From: Jatrophihabitans sp. GAS493
GTDB lineage: Bacteria > Actinomycetota > Actinomycetes > Mycobacteriales > Jatrophihabitantaceae
Reading direction: 5' to 3'
NCBI RefSeq assembly: GCF_900230215.1
Contig: NZ_LT907982.1
Location: forward strand, 1,240,001 to 1,304,000
DNA: 64,000 nt
Under the pieces are notes generated by a model that had not been told where the DNA came from, made no database searches, and worked only from the letters and a program-made list of their open reading frames with translations. A program made the position numbers and the translations under genes. This document shows, in pieces, positions 35,834 to 44,367 of this stretch. Within the stretch, counting starts at the first letter, position 1. Every line of letters begins with the position of its first letter.

Positions 35834-36604
35834 TCAGTCGCCGAATGATCCGTGCCGGCCGGCACCCTCGGTGAACTTCGCGGCTCCTTGGATGGCCTCG
35901 GCGGCCGAGGCCATCCCGTGAACGAACTCGTTGGCCAGTGCCGCCGTGTTGTCGAGGCCGCTCTGTTCGAGAGCGGAGAGGCGATCGTTGCGTAGGCAGA
36001 TCTGCGGGAAGCTGGCGAGCTTGCGGGCCAGTTGCTGCGCGGCCGCCAGTGCGGTCCCGCTCGGCACAACGCGGTTGACCAGCCCGATGTCGTGGGCCTC
36101 CGCAGCGCCGACCGCCCGTCCGGTGAGGATGAGGTCCATGGCTCGGGAGAGGCCGATCAGCCGTGGAAGATTGACTGTTCCACCGTCGACCAGTGGAACG
36201 CCCCAGCGGCGGCAGAAGACTCCCAGCACGGCGTCATCGTCGGCCACCCGCAGATCGGCCCAGAGGGCGAGTTCGAGGCCGCCGGCTACTGCATAGCCGT
36301 TGATGGCGGCGATGACCGGCTTGCCGAGACGCAGGCGGGCTAGGCCCATCGGCGCATCACCATCGGCAGCGACGCGGTTGACGTTCTCGGTGCTGACTGC
36401 CTTCAGGTCGGCGCCGGCGCAGAAGTTGCCGCCGATTCCATGCAGGACCGCTACCGCGGCCGTCTCATCAGAGTCGAACTGCCGAAACGCCGCCGCGAGC
36501 GCCTCGGCCGTCGGCCGATCGACCGCGTTACGCACCTCCGGCCGGTTGAGACTGATCGTGGTGACGGGGCCGTCCGTCTGGACGGTTACCGGCTCGGCAA
36601 GCAT
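35834..36604 (-). CDS. enoyl-CoA hydratase/isomerase family protein
   Basis: 256 residues from the ATG at 36604, which has AAGGAG eight bases before it. Crotonase features: the oxyanion-hole segment GGNFCAGADLKAVS and the second block NGYAVAGGLELALWADLRV, then GVPLVDGGTVNLPRLIG with one acidic residue in a catalytic position. It lies 58 bases upstream of the SDR gene on the same strand, so the pair may form a short acyl-CoA or ketone pathway. Direct repeats lie upstream of its start. Confidence 0.88.
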   Translation of the reverse strand: MLAEPVTVQTDGPVTTISLNRPEVRNAVDRPTAEALAAAFRQFDSDETAAVAVLHGIGGNFCAGADLKAVSTENVNRVAADGDAPMGLARLRLGKPVIAAINGYAVAGGLELALWADLRVADDDAVLGVFCRRWGVPLVDGGTVNLPRLIGLSRAMDLILTGRAVGAAEAHDIGLVNRVVPSGTALAAAQQLARKLASFPQICLRNDRLSALEQSGLDNTAALANEFVHGMASAAEAIQGAAKFTEGAGRHGSFGD

Positions 36605-36624
36605 GCCGGAACTCCTTACTTGAC

Positions 36625-36667
36625 GACATTGTGTTAGTTGATGACATTGTGTAACTGATGCATTGTG
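36625..36667. promoter_or_regulatory. direct repeats GACATTGTGT upstream of the crotonase gene
   Basis: Perfect 10-base repeats at 36625-36634 and 36643-36652 (18-base period), with a shorter third match TGCATTGTG at 36659-36667. GTTA and TAAC flank the central copy. Position just upstream of the crotonase start suggests a regulator site. Confidence 0.45.
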
Positions 36668-36766
36668 CCCAAATTTGTTGGACGTTCCGTCAATACTGTT
36701 GGTATGGATACGACCCTTCGAACCTACGCCACCGCGCGCGAAGCTGGGGCTAAGCGGCTCGGCGGC

Positions 36767-36814
36767 GGCAGTGTCGTCGGCAGTGTCGTCGGCAGTGTCG
36801 TCGGGAGTGTCGTC
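36767..36814. repeat. 12-bp tandem repeat
   Basis: Four copies of GGCAGTGTCGTC, the last with one change, in the space before the DUF4442 gene. A short frame (36704-36880) would read Gly-Ser-Val-Val repeats, but its coding status is doubtful. Confidence 0.75.
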
Positions 36815-36889
36815 GGGAATGCCGGCTCGGCCGACGCTGGTTGCGGCGGGCGGTGGGTAGCCGCTCGGGCCGGTCGGTAGTCTCGGCGG

Positions 36890-37345
36890 ATGCGCGTGCA
36901 GCAACTCTATGAACGGTCACTGCGGGTTCCGCTTGTCGGTCGCGCAGCCTTCTCGCTGGCAGCGGCGGCAAAGGCGCCGTACTTTCTCAGCATCGCACCC
37001 ACCGTGCTCGAGTTGCGTCCGAACTACGCCGAGGTGCGGGTACGCAGCTGGTGGGGCACCCACAATCACATCGGCACCGTGCACGCCATCGCGGCGGCGA
37101 ACGGCCTGGAGATGGCGATGGGCGTGCTGGCGGAGGCGACGATTCCTTCACATTTGCGGTGGATTCCCAAGGGAATGCAGCTGGACTACGTTGCCCTGTC
37201 GACCTCCTCTCTGACCGCAGTCGCGGAGACTTCACCGGAGGACTGGTTGGAGCCGGGCGAGGTACCGGTGCGTGTGCGGGCGGTGCGACGTGACGGTGTG
37301 ACCACAGTCGAAGGCACGATCACGCTGCACACATCCCTTCGATAG
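36890..37345 (+). CDS. DUF4442 hotdog-fold protein
   Basis: 151 residues. Blocks fit the DUF4442 group of hotdog proteins: PYFLSIAPTVLELRPNYAEVRV, then NHIGTVHAIAAANGLEMAMG (the long central helix), then IPKGMQLDYVA. Probable acyl-CoA or acyl-ACP thioesterase-like binding, without a defined catalytic residue. Confidence 0.8.
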   Translation: MRVQQLYERSLRVPLVGRAAFSLAAAAKAPYFLSIAPTVLELRPNYAEVRVRSWWGTHNHIGTVHAIAAANGLEMAMGVLAEATIPSHLRWIPKGMQLDYVALSTSSLTAVAETSPEDWLEPGEVPVRVRAVRRDGVTTVEGTITLHTSLR

Positions 37346-37398
37346 CTCAGGTACGGCCGGATCACCGGCTCGTTAAGTTACAGCGCAACGGGCGCAGA

Positions 37399-38880
37399 TC
37401 AGAGGGGTGCTGTGCTTGTCGGAGTGCTCCTCGATTCATTGCCGTCGTCGCGGTCCGCGCGGATAGGCGCAGAGTCGAGTGGTACGGCTGGTGGGTGGTG
37501 TTGGGTGTTTCGGGTGGGTTGTTGGGTCGGGTCGATCCAGGGTGGTGGGATCCAGTAGGGGATGCCGTCGTTGATGTAGACCTGCCAGCCCATTTTCTGG
37601 AACGTCCGGTGGTGGAATCCGCAGAGCAGGCAGGTGTTGGCGACTGCGGTGATGCCGCCGTCTTGCCAGGGTGTGACGTGGTGGGCCTGCGTCCAGGTCG
37701 CGGGCATGGTGCAGCCGGGGAAACAGCAGCCCCGGTCGCGGGCGAACAACGCCAGCCGCATCGTGGGGGTGGCGCAGCGTTTCGTTCGTCCGACGTCCAG
37801 CACTCCACCGGTGCGGCTCAGGGTCGTGGTGATGATTTCGGTCTGATCAGCTAAGCCCAGCGCCTCGTCCACCGAGATCAGGTCCCCGTGCGGGGTGCAC
37901 GCGTAACCCTCGCCGGTCCGCAGTTGCTCGTCGCTCATAGTGATCAGCAGCGTCGTCGGCACCCCGCCGCTGGGTGGGAGTCCACCGTCGGCCAGCAGCC
38001 GGAGGGAGGAGTCCAGCAACGCGTCATGACGGCGTTGCGCCGGGGTCCGGGAGTCACGTTCCACCACCCCGTCACCGACACCGCCGCTGTCGCCGGCCGC
38101 GCCGCCCGTCGTGCCGGTCTGGCCGGCACCGGCATCGGTGTCGCTGGCCGGGGCGGGGGTCGCGGGGGTGGGTGCGCTGAGACAGTCGAGGACAGCTTCC
38201 AACGCAGCGCCGCAGGCCGGGGTCAGCGCCCCGGTCGGGATGACCATCCCATCCTGGCGCCGGGCCAACGTGAACCCCCGGTTCTGCTGCTGACGGGTGT
38301 CAGACGGTGCGGTGCCGTCAGGGTCGAGATGGGCCACGATCCGGGTGGCGAGTTTCGCGAGGTCTCGGGGGGTGAACCAGCGGGCCTGGGCCACCAGCTC
38401 GGCCTGGACCCGGGCCCCGTGGGCGAAGTCCAGGTCCTCGCTCAACCCGTCCAGCGTGGTGGTGATGACCTTCGCATGCCCGGGCGAGATCACCCCCGTC
38501 TTCTGCGCGGCCGCGGTCTCACCGAACACCGGTTCCAGTTGTTCCCCGGTCAGACCGGTCCGCGGACCGAGGTCCTGCGCCGCTCTGACCCGGGCCTTCG
38601 CCTCCCCTGGATCGACCCGCAACACCCCCACCAACAACGCCTGCGGGGACGCGAACCCATATTCACCGGCCAGTCCTCGTCCCATCACCGCCGACAGCAG
38701 CAGATGCTCCACCGCGACCTCCCGGCGGCGGTGCGTCTCCCAGCCTTGCAGCAGTTCCAGCAGCTCCGTGGAGGTCAGCGACGGCAACGGGGCGTCGAGC
38801 AGGGTGTCGAGCGCCGCCGTGACCGCCGCGAACAGGGCAGCCACTTTCGGTGATGCGTCGACTTCAGGCCCTCCAACCAT
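37399..38880 (-). CDS. DUF222 / HNH endonuclease protein
   Basis: 493 residues from ATG 38880 (MVGGPEVDASPK). The large N-terminal part is the helical DUF222 (13E12-repeat-type) region with the typical VSEE/EVAVEHLLL and ISPGHAKVITTTLDGL blocks. A low-complexity Gly/Thr/Ala stretch (about 230-285) is followed by the HNH module CCFPGCTMPATWTQAHHVTPWQ and then NTCLLCGFHHRTFQKMGW, with CxxC-type zinc ligands and the catalytic HH. These multi-copy proteins occur across high-GC actinobacteria and act like selfish nuclease genes; host role unknown. Confidence 0.9.
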   Translation of the reverse strand: MVGGPEVDASPKVAALFAAVTAALDTLLDAPLPSLTSTELLELLQGWETHRRREVAVEHLLLSAVMGRGLAGEYGFASPQALLVGVLRVDPGEAKARVRAAQDLGPRTGLTGEQLEPVFGETAAAQKTGVISPGHAKVITTTLDGLSEDLDFAHGARVQAELVAQARWFTPRDLAKLATRIVAHLDPDGTAPSDTRQQQNRGFTLARRQDGMVIPTGALTPACGAALEAVLDCLSAPTPATPAPASDTDAGAGQTGTTGGAAGDSGGVGDGVVERDSRTPAQRRHDALLDSSLRLLADGGLPPSGGVPTTLLITMSDEQLRTGEGYACTPHGDLISVDEALGLADQTEIITTTLSRTGGVLDVGRTKRCATPTMRLALFARDRGCCFPGCTMPATWTQAHHVTPWQDGGITAVANTCLLCGFHHRTFQKMGWQVYINDGIPYWIPPPWIDPTQQPTRNTQHHPPAVPLDSAPIRADRDDGNESRSTPTSTAPL

Positions 38881-39376
38881 GCCCCCGACACTACTCGAAC
38901 ACGTGAGCGATGACAACCGGAATCATCAATAAAACTAAGGTGATTCGCACAATCAAAGAAGGCTGGAGTGGTCCCGCCGCGAACCTACAACACCCCACCG
39001 ACAATCGGCGATGGTTGTCCACAGGAGGTTCGAATGAGACGTGGATCGGACCGAGACTCCGCTCATCACGGGCTGCATCGCGGCGACGGAAACTGCGGCG
39101 ACGGAAACTGCGGTGTCGGGAACGGAGCGACGAGAAGCCGGGAGTCGAGGAAGCCGTGGGGCGAAGTAGCCGTGGTGCCGAAGTAGCCGTGGTGCCGAGT
39201 ACGACGGTCAACGAGGAGCCCACGTAGCGATCAGGATCGATCCCAATAGGCGTCCAACCCGATGCGTTGCCGGACGGCACCTTGCCGGACGGCACCTGCC
39301 CGACACCGCTTTGTCCGACGGCCTTGTCCGACGGCCTTGTCCGACCAACCAGGCAGGATAGGGCTGTGATGGACAG
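38881..39376. other. intergenic region with short degenerate repeats
   Basis: No supported gene in about 500 bases. It holds short tandem repeats: GCGACGGAAACTGCG twice near 39075, GTAGCCGTGGTGCCGA twice near 39165, and TTGTCCGACGGCC twice near 39315. These frame-free repeats look like a small expansion zone. Confidence 0.6.
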
Positions 39377-41224
39377 GTGATCTCGGTAGCGGCGAGCGAG
39401 CTGCTCCCCGCCTTGCAGTCGGCAGAGATTCGCCGTGGGGACCTGATCGCGCTCAGCATCGCCGTGGGGCGCGGTCTCGGAATCGCCGTGACCAATGCCG
39501 ACGGCAAGCCGCAGCAGTGGAGCGTCGCCGCTGACCCCTTACCGGGAAGTTCATCCGTCACCGGCCAGCCCAACTTGATCAACCTCGTTGCCGCAATTGA
39601 GGCTGCACTCCGCCCGCGCTGGGTCTGGTGGTCTATCGAGACTCCCGAGGCATTGGTCCGGGCCGGCCTGCGGGTCGCGACCTGCTGGGACGTCGCCGCC
39701 GTCCATCGCCTGCTCTTCGGCGGTTGGCAAGCCGACCCGGCCCTCGTCTGGGCCACGCTACGGGACCTCGATCTCAGTGCGATCCCGGAGCTCGGCCAGT
39801 TAAGCCTCTTAGCCGGAGTGGCTGACCAGGAGGCCGACGGCGGTGACCGGGAGACCCCGACCCGCCCGGACGGCTACCTCCGGCCGGAGTGGGCCGGCGG
39901 CGGTTGGGCCACGACCCCAGCCAGACTGGCCGCCTGGAGCGCCTGCGCGCTCCAAGCAGCGATCCAGCAGAGAACGCGCCTGGAGAACCTGCACACCGGC
40001 GGCGACGCGCTGGCTACGGCACGGTCGGAGTCGGCCGCTGAGCTGCTCTGCGCCGAGCTCGCCACCGATGGTCTGCCGGTCGACCGGCGACGCGCCGAGG
40101 AATTGATCGCGGCGGCGGCCGGCAACCGCCCGACCGACACCGCCGAGGAGCTGGCGATCCGAGCCCGTCGCGACCGGGGGGTACTGCAGCACGTGAGAAG
40201 CGGCAGCGAGGAGACCGACCTCCGAAACCCGGCCCAGGTCCGCCGGATGCTGGCCGAGACCGGAATCGACGTACCGGACACCCGGTCCTGGCGCCTGCAG
40301 CCCTTCGTCGGTGCGCACCCGGTTGTCGAGGCACTGCTGGCCTGGCGCAAGAACGAGCGGATCGCGACCACTTACGGCTACCGCTGGCTGGACACCAATG
40401 TCGGCCCCGACGATCGGCTCCGGGGTGCCTGGTCCGGTTGTGACGGAGCGGCCGGCCGGATGACGGCCCAGGCCGGGCTGCACAACCTCCCGGCCGAGCT
40501 CCGTCCGGCGATCGCCGCGGAGGCCGGATACGTCTTCGTCCGAGCCGACCTCGGGCAGATCGAGCCGCGGGTGCTGGCCGCCGTGTCGGGTGACTCGGCG
40601 CTCATCCGGGCCAGCGACGAGGACGACCTCTACGCGCCGGTTGCGGCCCGCCTCGGCGTCGAGCGACCGGTGGCCAAGGTGGCGATCCTGGCCGCGATGT
40701 ACGGGCAGACCTCCGGGGTGGCCGGTGAGGCGTTGAAGGGCATGGAGTCGGCCTACCCGGTCGCGATGCGCTACCTGCGCGCGGCGAGCGACGCCGGCAA
40801 GGCCGGGCGTCCGGTGCGAACCTACGGCGGCCGGCTGGTTCGCATCGGGGCTCCGCCGACCGGCCTGCCGGAGGCCCAGCTGCGCGCGGCATTGGCCGCC
40901 CGTGGCCGATTCGCCCGCAACGCCGTCGTTCAAGGCGCGGCCGCTGAGTTCTTCAAGGCCTGGGCGGTAACCCTGCGGGCGCGGGCGGCGCCCCTCGGCG
41001 CCCGGATCGTGCTCTGCCTGCATGACGAGCTGCTCGTACACACCCCGATCGAGCAGGGCAGCGCGGTCGCCGACCTGCTCGTCAGCTGCCTGGCCGAGAC
41101 CGCCTCGCGCTTCAAACCCGATCGGCCGGTGCGCTTCGTGGCCGACGTCAGCATCGTGAACCGCTGGTCTGAGGCCAAGGAGACGGCGCCAAAAGCGGCC
41201 GTCGACCCACCGCTGAACGAATAG
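39377..41224 (+). CDS. bifunctional 3'-5' exonuclease/DNA polymerase, family A
   Basis: 615 residues, GTG start. The N-terminal about 190 residues match the degenerate exonuclease region of an actinobacterial family that is separate from the full-length PolA. The polymerase domain has motif A VRADLGQIEPRVLA (about 390), the O-helix RPVAKVAILAAMYGQ (about 431-445; Arg and Lys present) and motif C LCLHDELLVH with the catalytic Asp-Glu. No 5'-nuclease domain. Motif A has Leu-Gly where Pol I has Tyr-Ser, as in this family. Likely a repair or lesion-tolerance polymerase. Confidence 0.9.
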   Translation: MISVAASELLPALQSAEIRRGDLIALSIAVGRGLGIAVTNADGKPQQWSVAADPLPGSSSVTGQPNLINLVAAIEAALRPRWVWWSIETPEALVRAGLRVATCWDVAAVHRLLFGGWQADPALVWATLRDLDLSAIPELGQLSLLAGVADQEADGGDRETPTRPDGYLRPEWAGGGWATTPARLAAWSACALQAAIQQRTRLENLHTGGDALATARSESAAELLCAELATDGLPVDRRRAEELIAAAAGNRPTDTAEELAIRARRDRGVLQHVRSGSEETDLRNPAQVRRMLAETGIDVPDTRSWRLQPFVGAHPVVEALLAWRKNERIATTYGYRWLDTNVGPDDRLRGAWSGCDGAAGRMTAQAGLHNLPAELRPAIAAEAGYVFVRADLGQIEPRVLAAVSGDSALIRASDEDDLYAPVAARLGVERPVAKVAILAAMYGQTSGVAGEALKGMESAYPVAMRYLRAASDAGKAGRPVRTYGGRLVRIGAPPTGLPEAQLRAALAARGRFARNAVVQGAAAEFFKAWAVTLRARAAPLGARIVLCLHDELLVHTPIEQGSAVADLLVSCLAETASRFKPDRPVRFVADVSIVNRWSEAKETAPKAAVDPPLNE

Positions 41225-41478
41225 TGCGCCGCGTCACTCGGGCAATTCCGGTTTCAAGTTGACGTCGAATAGTTTCCAAGGAAACATTCTTCTTGTTGGT
41301 ACCGGGGGGTACAGCAACACAACGCAGTGGAGTAACAGCAGTCGAGAGGATCGGGGGATCCAAACGGCTGTGGCGGTCGGCGCAGTTCCAACGGTCCTCT
41401 GGGGGGATCACGACGCTGACAGACCAGCTCGGGGGAGCCGGTCAGGCAAATTACATACAATGCGTTATGCAGCAGCGA

Positions 41479-41517
41479 CGCGGCGTCGGGCTACGATCTT
41501 CGTAGCCCGGAGCCGCG
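41479..41517. terminator. extended hairpin, terminator or structured RNA
   Basis: The arms CGCGGC (41479-41484) and GCCGCG (41512-41517) enclose a 3x3 internal loop and a perfect 9-bp stem GGGCTACGA/TCGTAGCCC with a 3-base loop. A short T run follows on the plus strand. It may terminate transcription from the polymerase gene or belong to the leader. Confidence 0.6.
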
Positions 41518-41530
41518 TTTCTGCGTAAAA

Positions 41531-41567
41531 GTCGCCATGTTTGCTGGCCTGTCACCTGACAGGCGAC
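41531..41567. repeat. second hairpin of the leader
   Basis: A perfect inverted repeat CCTGTCA-CC-TGACAGG (41548-41563), with an outer pair GTCGCC (41531-41536) and GGCGAC (41562-41567) that would compete with the inner arm. Two mutually exclusive structures are possible. Confidence 0.55.
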
Positions 41568-41858
41568 TATAGGGTCATCACTACTTCACATCTATTCGGA
41601 TGTTGTGTCATGCTTATGCAGCGATCGAAGAGAAGCACCCCCGAGCGGATCGACGATCGAGATTCATGTGAGTGTCATCGCGGATTCCCCCGAGTCCGAC
41701 AGACAGTCTCTTTGCAGAAGTCGTTCAAGCAACGTTGAGGGCACCCCCGAGCCCCCAGCCTGAACGATCAAAACTGAAAAGCAGTACGAGACGCACGCCG
41801 TCCGGGAACCCCCAGTCCTGGAAAGCGTGCGTTTCGCTATTTCGGCATACTGAAAGTC

Positions 41859-43157
41859 ATGGCGCTGCAGACCGAACCGAAGGTGCGCGCCGTCACCCTT
41901 CGTTCCATCGCACCGTCGGCGTTTCTGCCGGCTCTGGTCTACGAGATCGGCAACGGGGCGATCGCCCCGGTCATCGCCCTCACGGCACTCGACGTCGGCG
42001 CCTCGGCCGGGATCGCGGCCTTCATGCTGGCGCTACTGGGCATCGGACAGATCCTGGGCGACGTCCCAGCCGCCGCGCTGGCTGACCGCGTCGGCGATCG
42101 TCGGGCGATGGTGCTCGCCGCCGGGGTCGCAGTGCTGGCGCTGACCGCCTGCTTCTTCGCCAACTCGCTGGCCATCCTCGGCCCGGCGCTCATCGTTATC
42201 GGAGCCTCGAACTCGACCTTCTATCTGGCCCGGCAGTCCTACCTCACTGAGGTCGTCCCCATCTCACTGCGCGCCCGCGCCATGTCCACCCTCGGCGGTT
42301 CGCACCGCATCGGCCTGTTCATCGGTCCGTTCATCGGTGCTCTGGCCATCAGCGTCGGCGGTCTGCGGGCGGCCTATCTGGTCGCCATCGTCGCCGTCAC
42401 CTCGGCCGCGGTGCTGCTGATGGTGATCCCGGACGTCGATCCGCTGCCCGATCAACCCGTCGCCGTGCGGGGTGCGGTCAGCTCCTGGTCGATGCTCAAG
42501 ACCTACCATCATCTCTTCGCCACGCTGGGCATCGCGGTGCTGTCGGTGGGCGCGGTACGGGCCGCCCGCCAGACCGTGCTGCCGCTCTGGGCCGAACACC
42601 TCGGCCTGAGCCCGGAGCAGACGAGTCTGATGTTCGGAGTCGCCAGTGCGGTCGACATGGCGCTCTTCTACCCCTCGGGGAAGGTGATGGATCGCTATGG
42701 ACGTTTGGCGATCGCGCTCCCGTCGATGGTGATTCTCGGCGGCGCGATGATCTGCATCCCGCTCACCGACGGGTTCGTCTCACTGACCGCGGTGGCTATG
42801 GTGATGAGCTTCGGCAACGGGATCGGCTCCGGGATCATGATGACCCTCGGCGCGGACGTCGCCCCGGCCGACAGTCGCACCCGCTTCCTGGCCGTCTGGC
42901 GCCTCTTCAGCGATTCCGGCAACGCCGCCGGGCCGGTGATCGTCTCGATCGTGGCGACCGCCGCGACGCTGGCGGTCGGGATCTCCACGGTCGGTGGCGT
43001 CGGTCTCATCGCGGCCGCGGCCCTCGCCCGCTGGGTCCCCCGATACTCGGCCTACGCAACTCCGGCCTCGACCCGAGCCCTCCGCGCCGGCGCCGCAGAC
43101 CCGGGCCCGAGCCAGCCGGGCGGCGGCTCAGACGAAGATCGAGTGAAGCATGGGTGA
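41859..43157 (+). CDS. MFS transporter
   Basis: 432 residues with 12 helices. The motif A loop ADRVGDRRAMVL lies between helices 2 and 3, and the symmetric loop GKVMDRYGRLAIAL lies between 8 and 9, which identifies the major facilitator fold. It resembles the multidrug/sugar-type DHA1 group. The gene precedes efeO by 52 bases on the same strand; an iron or siderophore substrate would fit that context but is not shown. Start ATG follows a 634-base non-coding leader. Confidence 0.85.
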   Translation: MALQTEPKVRAVTLRSIAPSAFLPALVYEIGNGAIAPVIALTALDVGASAGIAAFMLALLGIGQILGDVPAAALADRVGDRRAMVLAAGVAVLALTACFFANSLAILGPALIVIGASNSTFYLARQSYLTEVVPISLRARAMSTLGGSHRIGLFIGPFIGALAISVGGLRAAYLVAIVAVTSAAVLLMVIPDVDPLPDQPVAVRGAVSSWSMLKTYHHLFATLGIAVLSVGAVRAARQTVLPLWAEHLGLSPEQTSLMFGVASAVDMALFYPSGKVMDRYGRLAIALPSMVILGGAMICIPLTDGFVSLTAVAMVMSFGNGIGSGIMMTLGADVAPADSRTRFLAVWRLFSDSGNAAGPVIVSIVATAATLAVGISTVGGVGLIAAAALARWVPRYSAYATPASTRALRAGAADPGPSQPGGGSDEDRVKHG

Positions 43158-43209
43158 ACGTAGGGCGAAACGGCCGGTCCGCGCCTGATCGCCTCCATAC
43201 GATGGCGGC

Positions 43210-44367
43210 ATGCTCCGCCGGATCTGCCTGCTCGCGCTCGTCGTCGCCGCCGGACCGCTAGCCGGATGCAGCGGGAAGAAGGCGGCCGACGCCGGACGCC
43301 CGCCGATCACGGTCAACGTCTCCGTCGGGGAGTGCGGTAGCGGTTGGAGCGATCCCCAGCCGGGGCCGCAGCAGTTCCTGCTGCACAACACCGACACCCG
43401 GGCCGGCGAGGTGCTCCTCACCGACGCGAAGTCGGGAGCCGTCTTCGCCGACGTCGAGCCGGTCGGCCCGGGCACCAGCACCGCGCTGAACATCGATCTC
43501 GGGTCGGGCGGGTACGCCTTCCGCTGCGCGATGGAGGACGAGTCGACGGTCACCGGAGCGACGGTCACCGTCCCGGGCGACGTGAAGCGACCAGTCGAGC
43601 CGGTGGCCGCGGTGGCTCAGGGGGATCTCATCGAGGCGACCAAGGGCTACGAGCAGTACGTCAGTGGTCAGTTGCCGAAGCTGATCTCGTTGACCGATGC
43701 GCTGGCCGCGGACATCGCGCGCGGTAATCTGCCGGCCGCCCGGGCCGCCTGGCTGTCGGCCCACCTGGAGTACGAGCGGCTCGGTGCCGCCTATGGGGCC
43801 TTCGGCGATCTCGACGCGGCGATCAACGGCTTGCCGAACGGGCTGTCGAAGGGCACCGCCGATCCGGATTGGACCGGCTTCCACCGTCTGGAGTTCGGAC
43901 TCTGGCACGCCGCCACCGCCGCCTCGCTGAACCCGACGGCGACCAGACTGCGCAGTGACGTCGACGAACTGCGGCAGACCTTCGCCGCGGCCCAGATCGA
44001 TCCGCTGGAGTTGTCGATCCGTGCACACGAGATCACCGAGAACGCGCTGCAGTTCGAGCTGACCGGCGAGACCGACTTCGGCAGCGGTTCGACCCTGGCC
44101 ACTGTGGCGGCCAACCTGGAAGGGACGGCCACCGTGCTGCAGATCATCCGCCCGCTGCTGGTGCCCCGTTACCGGCAGCTGTCGACCCTCACCGCCGCGC
44201 TCGCCGCGTCGGCCCGTGACGTCACACAGCTGCGGGATGGGACCGGCTGGCCGCCGCTCGGCGCGCTCTCGACGCCCCAGCGTGAGCTCGTCGACTCCGA
44301 CCTCAGCCAGCTCAGCGAGCTGTTGGCCCCGGTCGCCTCCATCCTCGAGCCCCGGCGCCCGTCATGA
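43210..44367 (+). CDS. efeO: EfeO-like periplasmic iron-uptake lipoprotein
   Basis: 385 residues. Lipobox LAGC after a short signal (MLRRICLLALVVAAGPLAGC), so it is anchored to the outer face of the membrane. The N-terminal cupredoxin-like domain (about 30-125) and the C-terminal imelysin/M75 domain (about 135-385) follow. The M75 domain contains the HxxE motif His-Arg-Leu-Glu in GFHRLEFGLWH. In EfeUOB, EfeO binds and passes Fe to the permease. The stop overlaps efeB by four bases, so the two are coupled. No EfeU permease is seen in the window. Confidence 0.88.
   Translation: MLRRICLLALVVAAGPLAGCSGKKAADAGRPPITVNVSVGECGSGWSDPQPGPQQFLLHNTDTRAGEVLLTDAKSGAVFADVEPVGPGTSTALNIDLGSGGYAFRCAMEDESTVTGATVTVPGDVKRPVEPVAAVAQGDLIEATKGYEQYVSGQLPKLISLTDALAADIARGNLPAARAAWLSAHLEYERLGAAYGAFGDLDAAINGLPNGLSKGTADPDWTGFHRLEFGLWHAATAASLNPTATRLRSDVDELRQTFAAAQIDPLELSIRAHEITENALQFELTGETDFGSGSTLATVAANLEGTATVLQIIRPLLVPRYRQLSTLTAALAASARDVTQLRDGTGWPPLGALSTPQRELVDSDLSQLSELLAPVASILEPRRPS

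Larger units (their letters stand above)
41225..41858. other. long non-coding leader before an MFS gene
   Basis: 634 bases with no convincing gene. It contains two strong adjacent dyads (41479-41567) and lower G+C than the neighbours. I found no match by eye to a riboswitch class I know. Confidence 0.65.

Noticed and set aside
36704-36880. Small Gly-Ser-Val-Val repeat frame
   Set aside because: Created by the 12-bp minisatellite, with no ribosome site; the opposite strand gives an equally open frame.
41293-41505. 70-codon frame in the leader before the MFS gene
   Set aside because: Starts at TTG without a ribosome site and ends inside the hairpin; no recognisable domain.
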